Assembly (NCBI GenBank): GCA_026874595.1
Contig: CM049313.1
Coordinates: 57,431,159-57,495,158 of the forward strand
DNA length: 64,000 bases
Origin: Sipunculus nudus
Taxonomy: Eukaryota > Annelida > Sipuncula > Golfingiida > Sipunculidae
Reading direction: 5' to 3'
Under the pieces are notes generated by a model, which made no database searches, had not been told where the DNA came from, and worked only from the letters and a program-made list of their open reading frames with translations. Position 1 is the first letter of the stretch. The number at the start of each line of letters is the position of its first letter. A program made the position numbers and the translations under genes. Positions 59,109 through 64,000 of this stretch are shown here, in pieces.

Positions 59109-59198
59109 CTCTCTTCTTTCCTTTATCTGTTTCTTATTCGACTTTTTGGCCTCTTTTTCCTTAGTTGGACATGAGACTGTTTTGGGGGACTGTCTTTT
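59109..59198 (-). CDS. Candidate lysine-rich exon, triplicate unit 3
   Basis: 90 bp, phase 0 in and out, open throughout: KRQSPKTVSCPTKEKEAKKS and a further NKKQIKERRE. Acceptor CTTTTTTCAG, donor GTAAGAGAC. It would join in frame to the COG8 exon at 63885-63752 (which ends in phase 0). Joined onward to the exon at 56115 it would reach TAA at once. Its use in any transcript is unproven. It may be a 5' UTR exon of the 429-aa gene or part of a truncated COG8-like transcript. Confidence 0.4.
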
Positions 59199-59279
59199 CT
59201 GAAAAAAGGATAATTAATCTTTCAACACGTATATGAGACAAAGGTATCTAAGATTTTTTGACAGTCAAACTTTCAGGCA

Positions 59280-59470
59280 GATTCTTCTAAACACTCCTGG
59301 GACAAATGCATAGATCTATGTATTCTGTGAATATTTGATTATAGATGGTGGCACCTGTCATGTGTATGAGAAAGCTATCCAAGATGGATGTGCCAAATTC
59401 TAGGCCAATACATTTAACCTCTCCTGAAATACAAGTGAGTTTCATCCAAAGTTTATGCTCAGATAAAAGC
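59280..59470 (+). repeat. Repeat G fragment
   Basis: 'agatggtggcacctgtcatgtg', 'gtatgagaaagctatccaaga' and 'ccaatacatttaacctctcct' match units at 40440-40960 and 50450-50700. Confidence 0.6.
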
Positions 59471-59501
59471 CACACAGAAACATTTGCAGATTTGCATTCT
59501 C

Positions 59502-60555
59502 AACAAGTGACTCATGGGCCATGACACTAAACTGAATTTGATATGTGCATGTATGTGATGCAGGCCTCAACGTTGATGTAATGATATGGTGAAAATGTTT
59601 AAAGAACCTCAAACAATGGGAAGAATGATTTCCTGAGTGCTCAAATCATGTGTTTTGCCAAAATCTAAAAGAATATATGTCAAAAGTGACCTACAGTATT
59701 TTGTGATTTCTGAGGATAATTGCCCTGAACTTCTGACTTGATGTTAGGTTAGAAGGTTCAAGTTCCAACTGTTAGTTATATATAGGATTTGTGCCTATCT
59801 GACCCTCACATTGCTAAAATTATATTTCTCACCACCCCCCCCCCCCCCCCACAGCTCTGTGACTTAATTTTGGATTCCAAGGAAATCTGCCCAATGCCCC
59901 TACTTCTGTATTTTACATTAGAAGGAAGTAAGTCCAACATTTAAGGTTAGTGTCCCTGCTGACTGTCTGGGGGTTCAAATTTATGTTTGGGCAAGCAGTT
60001 CACCAAATATGATGCACCATGCCAAATTTCAGGTTTCCATGGAGATTTGCCTAAAAATCTCCCTGGAAATTAGTTGTTAGCTCAAATCATGTTTTTGGCC
60101 AGTTGCTGGCAGAACATTGATCACTAGCACCTAATTTGGTCAGAACATCCCTGGATGTTAGTCGTTAGAAGGTTCCAAGCCTAACTGTTATGATCTATGA
60201 CCCTCTGTCTTTCATAGTGCTAAAATCATGGTTTTCTTCATAGCTTAAGAATATAGGTCACACTGACCTAAAGTTTATATATGGTTTAAGAAGACTTGCC
60301 TAGGACCTCTCTGGATGTACAGTTAGAAGTTTCCATGTCCGACAGATATGATTTGTGCCCTGATTACAGCCAGACACACTGCAAGACAGCCAGATGAATA
60401 AAGGACAACATCAGGCTGATCACTTGTCACTATGGCAGAGCTAAAAATGTGACCTGATAACAGCCTCAAAGGGTGCAAGACAGCCTGATGGACAAACGAC
60501 AACACTTGGGTGATCACTGTAGTTCAGGAGACTTAAATAAAGTCTTCTGAGCTAA
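59502..60555 (+). mobile_element. Family A pearl-like element (diverged)
   Basis: Starts AACAAGTGACTCATGGGCCA then GACACTAAACTGAA. About five degenerate ~155-bp units follow, one with a perfect AGGTCACACTGACCT (60255-60269). The end is duplicated: 'tgatcacttgtcactatggcagagctaaaaa' (60417-60447), then 'gatcactgtagttcaggagac...cttctgagctaaaaa'. A run of 16 C lies at 59835-59850. Confidence 0.68.
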
Positions 60556-60659
60556 AAATATGAAAAAAAAATGCAAAAGATAATTTGCCAGCACTACCAG
60601 CCTTATTAAACTTCAGAAACTGTCCATCATTTTTTATATAAAAAATATCACAAACAGCT

Positions 60660-61910
60660 GTGAAAATGAAATGTGACCTATGGGTCAAGATGCTCAGCTG
60701 ACTCACACAACATTTTTGCCTTTTAATAATCACAACAGGAATTTTATTATCTGAAAGCCAAATTGAGATGTGATCTTGACCTTTGACCTTCTGACACAAA
60801 GTTAAGTTTTCTCCTTCAAATAATGGGTCATACACATGTAAAGACTGAATTCAATCATGACCAGAGGGGGTCATCCCTATATATTGTCAAGATCAGTATA
60901 TTACTATGTATGTCAGCAGTCTTTTGTTCAGGTATAGCATCTCTGTTAAACACCCATTTAAAAACTCAAAAGCTGTTTCTAATTCATATTAAAACCTATA
61001 CAGATAAAAGATCATTTACATTTAATAAAAGTTTTTACTGATGGTACTGTATATATTTAGGAAATTCCTAGTAATTTTCATAAATATAATATTTCTGCAT
61101 TTTGTTATTTTAAAATGTTAATGTATAATATTTTAAGCACTGAGTAACAGCAAGCAGCATCTCAGCAGGCTAATAAAAAACTGCAAGATAATATTTCAAA
61201 GCTTTTTATAGTTTCTCCTAAAACATGACGCGTTTCCTTCTATAACTTAAAACTGAATTTTTACTATTTTAATCAAGTGAAGAATTTAAATTTCACTTTT
61301 AAACAAGGAAAAACAAGGTAGATCAACAACCAAATTTTTTTTTTTTGATTGTCATGTTACTAAATGAAACTTTTTTTCAATTAAACTGATTTTGTTTATT
61401 TTCACATGACACATCGAACTGAAATTAACCAGACTAATAGTATTAAGTCCTTATGAATGAAGTCCGAATGTTCCGGGCCAGGTGTACTCCAATTAAATTA
61501 GATGTTCAGTTAAGCTTCGCGAAGTTATCAGTCATTCAGCTTTGTTGAATCAGTCGCTTAAGCATGATTCATTGTTTGTGGCTGATATTTGGCCCAAAAC
61601 TAGGTCAATTGAGATGTAAACAGATAATCAATGAATCTGTTCCTTTGGAAGGCATTGGTGGGATCAGTATATATTGGCAGTTTTAGCCTGTTCTAGGTCA
61701 GAATAACGCCCACCAATTACAATTCTAGACCTGCCTAGGTCCCTATAATTTTGTCAGATTCTGATCTTACTTCATCTTTAGAACACTGCTAGATTCCTAT
61801 AACGTTAATTAACTCTGTTTTACTCCTTGTATCTTATTTATTGGTGCTGCAATTATGATATAAGTGGATTTTCAGTGTCTGTTGAAGTTCTAAACTTTGT
61901 AATAACCTCT
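60660..61910. other. Mostly unique noncoding DNA
   Basis: A family A 5'-end scrap lies at 60670-60712 (GTGACCTATGGGTCAAGATG then CTCAGCTGACT). Nothing else is recognised. The two short open frames at 60533-60835 and 60823-61041 lack support. Confidence 0.45.
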
Positions 61911-62281
61911 ACAGAAAGTAATATCCGGTATGCTGGCTCCTGCTGTTCCAGAGATACTGTACGTGGGTTAATGTACTGATGAGCAATGACAAAAGAGGTC
62001 ACTGCGGGTGGCACCACCGATACCTTGATTTCAAATATGACTCATCATCAATCATGTGACCAACATTTGTATCAAATTTGGGGAAGCCAACATCTGAGAT
62101 TTTAATTGGCCAAATGACTAAGTACAGCTTGTGCCAAAATGCACCGTATTAGTAAGATTTGCACAAACTGACAATTAATTCTATAAAATATTGAATAAAT
62201 TGTATGGACAGTTTTGGAGAAGATTTAAAATTTTTTTTTAATTTTTCTTTGAAAACCCAAGTCAATGCAAATAGCTAAAAA
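61911..62281 (+). repeat. Family D fragment, left part (split by family C)
   Basis: 'gctcctgctgttccagagata', 'gcgggtggcaccaccgatacc', 'catgtgaccaacatttgtatc' and 'ggacagttttggagaag' match 52560-52920. It continues at 63562. Confidence 0.65.
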
Positions 62282-63561
62282 AACAAGATGTGGACGGACA
62301 ATGGTCCTCAGAGGGCCCCGCGTTTCTACAAGTGCTGGACTAGTTTACACATGGGTGAAAAGTTAAGTAAAATTTGAAAAATATGACAAACAGAAACAGG
62401 TTTTTTATCCATATGCATGAGGGGGAAAAAATCCTACTGGATCAAATGATATTAAAGAAGATTTGTCTGAAATAATGTGTGCAATAGAAAATCACTGGAT
62501 GTAATCTGTTAGCCATATTTGAATTTGAGCCAGTCTGTAATTCAATAAGTCTGAAGCCCTCATAGGCACCAATGATCCCTGTGAAATTGGGAAAGCTGCA
62601 GCGAGTTGTTGTTAAGTTATTGTGTGCAAAAGAAAATCAGCCATCGGGCTGTGGCAGTCATATTGGAATTCCAACAGGTCTGTATTTCAACAGGTCTGGA
62701 TCCCTTATAGGTACCAATCATCCCTGTGAATTTGGGAAAGCTGCAGTAGGTTGTTGTTGAGTTATTGCACACGAAAGAAAATCAGGGATTGGGCTATGAG
62801 GGCCATATTAGAATTCCGACAAGTCTAATTCGATAGGTCTGGAGCCCTCATAGGTACCAATCAACCCTGTGAATTTTGGAAAGCTGCAGTAGGTTGTTGT
62901 TGAGTTATTGCACACGAAAGAAAATCAGCGATTGGGCTATGAGGGCCATATAAGAATTTCAACAAGTCTGTAATTCGATAGGTCTGGAGCCCTCATAGGT
63001 ACCAATCAACCCTGTGAATTTGGGAAAGCTGCAGTATGTTGTTGTTAAGTTATCATGCACAAAAGAAAATCAGCGATTGGGCTGTGGTGGCAATATTGGA
63101 AATTCGGACAAGTCTGTAATTCGATAGGTCTGGAGCCCTCAGAGGTGCCAATCATTCCTGTGAATTTGGGAAAGCTGCAGTATGTTGTTGTGGAGTTATC
63201 ATGCGAGAAAGAAAATCAGCTTTTGGGCTGTGGTGGCCATATTGGAATTTCGACAAGTCTGTAATTCAATAGGTCTGGAGCCCTCATAGGTGCCAATCAT
63301 TCCTGTGAATTTGGGAAAGCTGCAGTATGTTTTGTTGAGTTATCGCGCACGATAGAAAATCAGCGTTTCTGGCTGTAGTGGCCATATTGGAATTCTGACA
63401 AGTCTGTAATTTAATAGGTCTGGAGCCCTTATCGGTACCCATTAGTATGTTGATGTTGAGTTATCTTGCGCAAAAGAAAGTGTCACTGACAGAAGGAGGG
63501 ATTGACGGACTGACACGGTGATCACTATAGGGCAACCACTTGTCAAGCGGGGCCCTAATAA
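62282..63561 (+). mobile_element. Complete family C pearl-like element nested in family D
   Basis: Starts AACAAGATGTGGACGGACAA and ends GCGGGGCCCTAATAAA. GGGCCCCGC (62313-62321) and GCGGGGCCC (63547-63555) are perfect inverted copies near the two ends. The core has about six units of ~150 bp ('cctgtgaatttgggaaagctg', 'ttgttgttgagttat', 'gaaagaaaatcag', 'ggccatattggaatt', 'ataggtctggagccctcat'). The 3' module has GACGGACTGACACGGTGATC then ACTATAGGGC. Flanking D sequence resumes at 63562 ('ctcagtccaacagag'). Confidence 0.82.
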
Positions 63562-63715
63562 ACTCAGTCCAACAGAGTTTTACAGTTGACTGATTTTTGC
63601 ATTAAATTTAGTGATGTCAGCTCCACCTCATTTTAAGATAGTATGGGTAACAAACAGATGGTGATTGATGGAGAATGCCACACCATCTTTTAAACTCACA
63701 GGCTCACTAAAACAA
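63562..63715 (+). repeat. Family D fragment, right part and 3' end
   Basis: 'gttttacagttgactgattttt', 'aatttagtgatg' and 'gccacaccatcttttaaactc' followed by ACAGGCTCACTAAAACAA align with 52940-53080. Confidence 0.65.
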
Positions 63716-63751
63716 TAAAGACAGAAGTTTCTCTAAATTATAAATACTTAC

Positions 63752-63885
63752 ATCCTCAAAGATCTCTTTAGAACATTCTGCTGTCTGGATGAATGTCTTG
63801 TAGTTATGGATCGCCAAGTCTTGAGTCTGCTCAAGTATCTGAGTTCTCTGAGTTCTCTCTTCAGACAGACTGTCAGGCTCCCTTC
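63752..63885 (-). CDS. COG8: Exon of COG8 (conserved oligomeric Golgi complex subunit 8), N-terminal part
   Basis: COG8 is a lobe-B subunit of the eight-protein COG tether that returns vesicles within the Golgi. This 134-bp exon lies between acceptor GCATTTACAG and donor GTAAGTATT and encodes 44 residues in one open frame. [26 protein letters not shown] and [10 protein letters not shown] align with the animal COG8 segment around residues 60-105, where 'REP..L.EER.Q', 'Q..DLA..NYKTFI' and 'AEC' are conserved. The gene reads leftward, so the COG8 core (including the LEIPQLMDTC region) should lie to the left, but I find no such exon in the window. Either an intron is extremely long, or this is a duplicated or truncated COG8 piece. 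Upstream exons would lie beyond 64000. Confidence 0.75.
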
Positions 63886-64000
63886 CTGTAAATGCAAAGA
63901 GAACATTTGTAAATCTTATGATCTATGGAATATAAATCTTATGATGTATGGAATATAACACAGAACTTTGCATGGCAAATACTAAATAAATAGAACTTAG

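Larger units (their letters stand above)
56750..59230 (-). repeat. Triplicated segment, each copy with an exon-like block
   Basis: Units near 56750-57340, 57357-58850 and 58890-59230 share 'gaatgttggattctgtccctggagatt', 'agttgagagtttttact', an AT microsatellite (units 1 and 3) and 'taccgattgtctcttacctctcttcttt'. On the minus strand each has an acceptor (T-rich..CAG), AAAAGA..., and a donor GAG|GTAAG. Units 1 and 2 also carry family A 3'-end scraps (57262-57306, 58800-58840). Unit 2 holds two insertions: a family B element and about 570 bp at 57955-58525. Confidence 0.7.

Overview
The window is eukaryotic nuclear DNA, AT-rich, intron-bearing and very dense in repeats. It most likely comes from a mollusc, probably a bivalve. 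I infer this from many short mobile elements of the 'pearl'/Helentron-associated (HINE) kind, a group described from bivalves. Each starts near AACAAG, carries a core of ~140-320 bp tandem repeats and a GACGG/GACA-type microsatellite, and ends in a short inverted motif plus TAAAAA. No rRNA gene, functional tRNA gene, CRISPR or bacterial operon is present.

Host genes. One four-exon gene runs on the minus strand across 56110-11583 (exons 56110-56074, 54451-54401, 37555-37424, 12652-11583). All junctions keep one frame and predict a 429-aa nuclear-looking protein of unknown function: a coiled coil followed by a Ser/Pro/Thr-rich tail. At the right edge, 63885-63752 (minus) is an exon encoding part of the N-terminus of COG8, a Golgi tethering-complex subunit. 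The rest of COG8 is not seen to its left. Between these lie three copies of an exon-bearing segment (about 56.75-59.23 kb), each copy partly degraded.

Mobile elements. The largest intron of the 429-aa gene holds a 13.7-kb DNA transposon (23010-36739). It has imperfect terminal inverted repeats, arrays of short subterminal repeats at both ends and two divergently transcribed, intact genes. One is a 971-aa TNP2/EnSpm-type (CACTA-like) transposase on the minus strand. The other is a nine-exon, 588-aa gene on the plus strand whose ends resemble BEND5-type/BEN-domain proteins. A second intron holds a 3.24-kb LTR retrotransposon (45147-48384) with 707-bp LTRs differing at one base. It encodes only a zinc-knuckle/coiled-coil Gag-like protein and no polymerase.

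Repeats. At least four pearl-like families (A-D below) fill most of the remaining sequence, often nested in one another. Family A cores carry perfect palindromic nuclear-receptor motifs of the estrogen-response type (AGGTCAnnnTGACCT, seven perfect copies). Family B carries perfect DR1 motifs (TGACCTnTGACCT, five copies). The combination of the transposase/BEN two-gene element and receptor motifs spread by repeats is the most interesting content.
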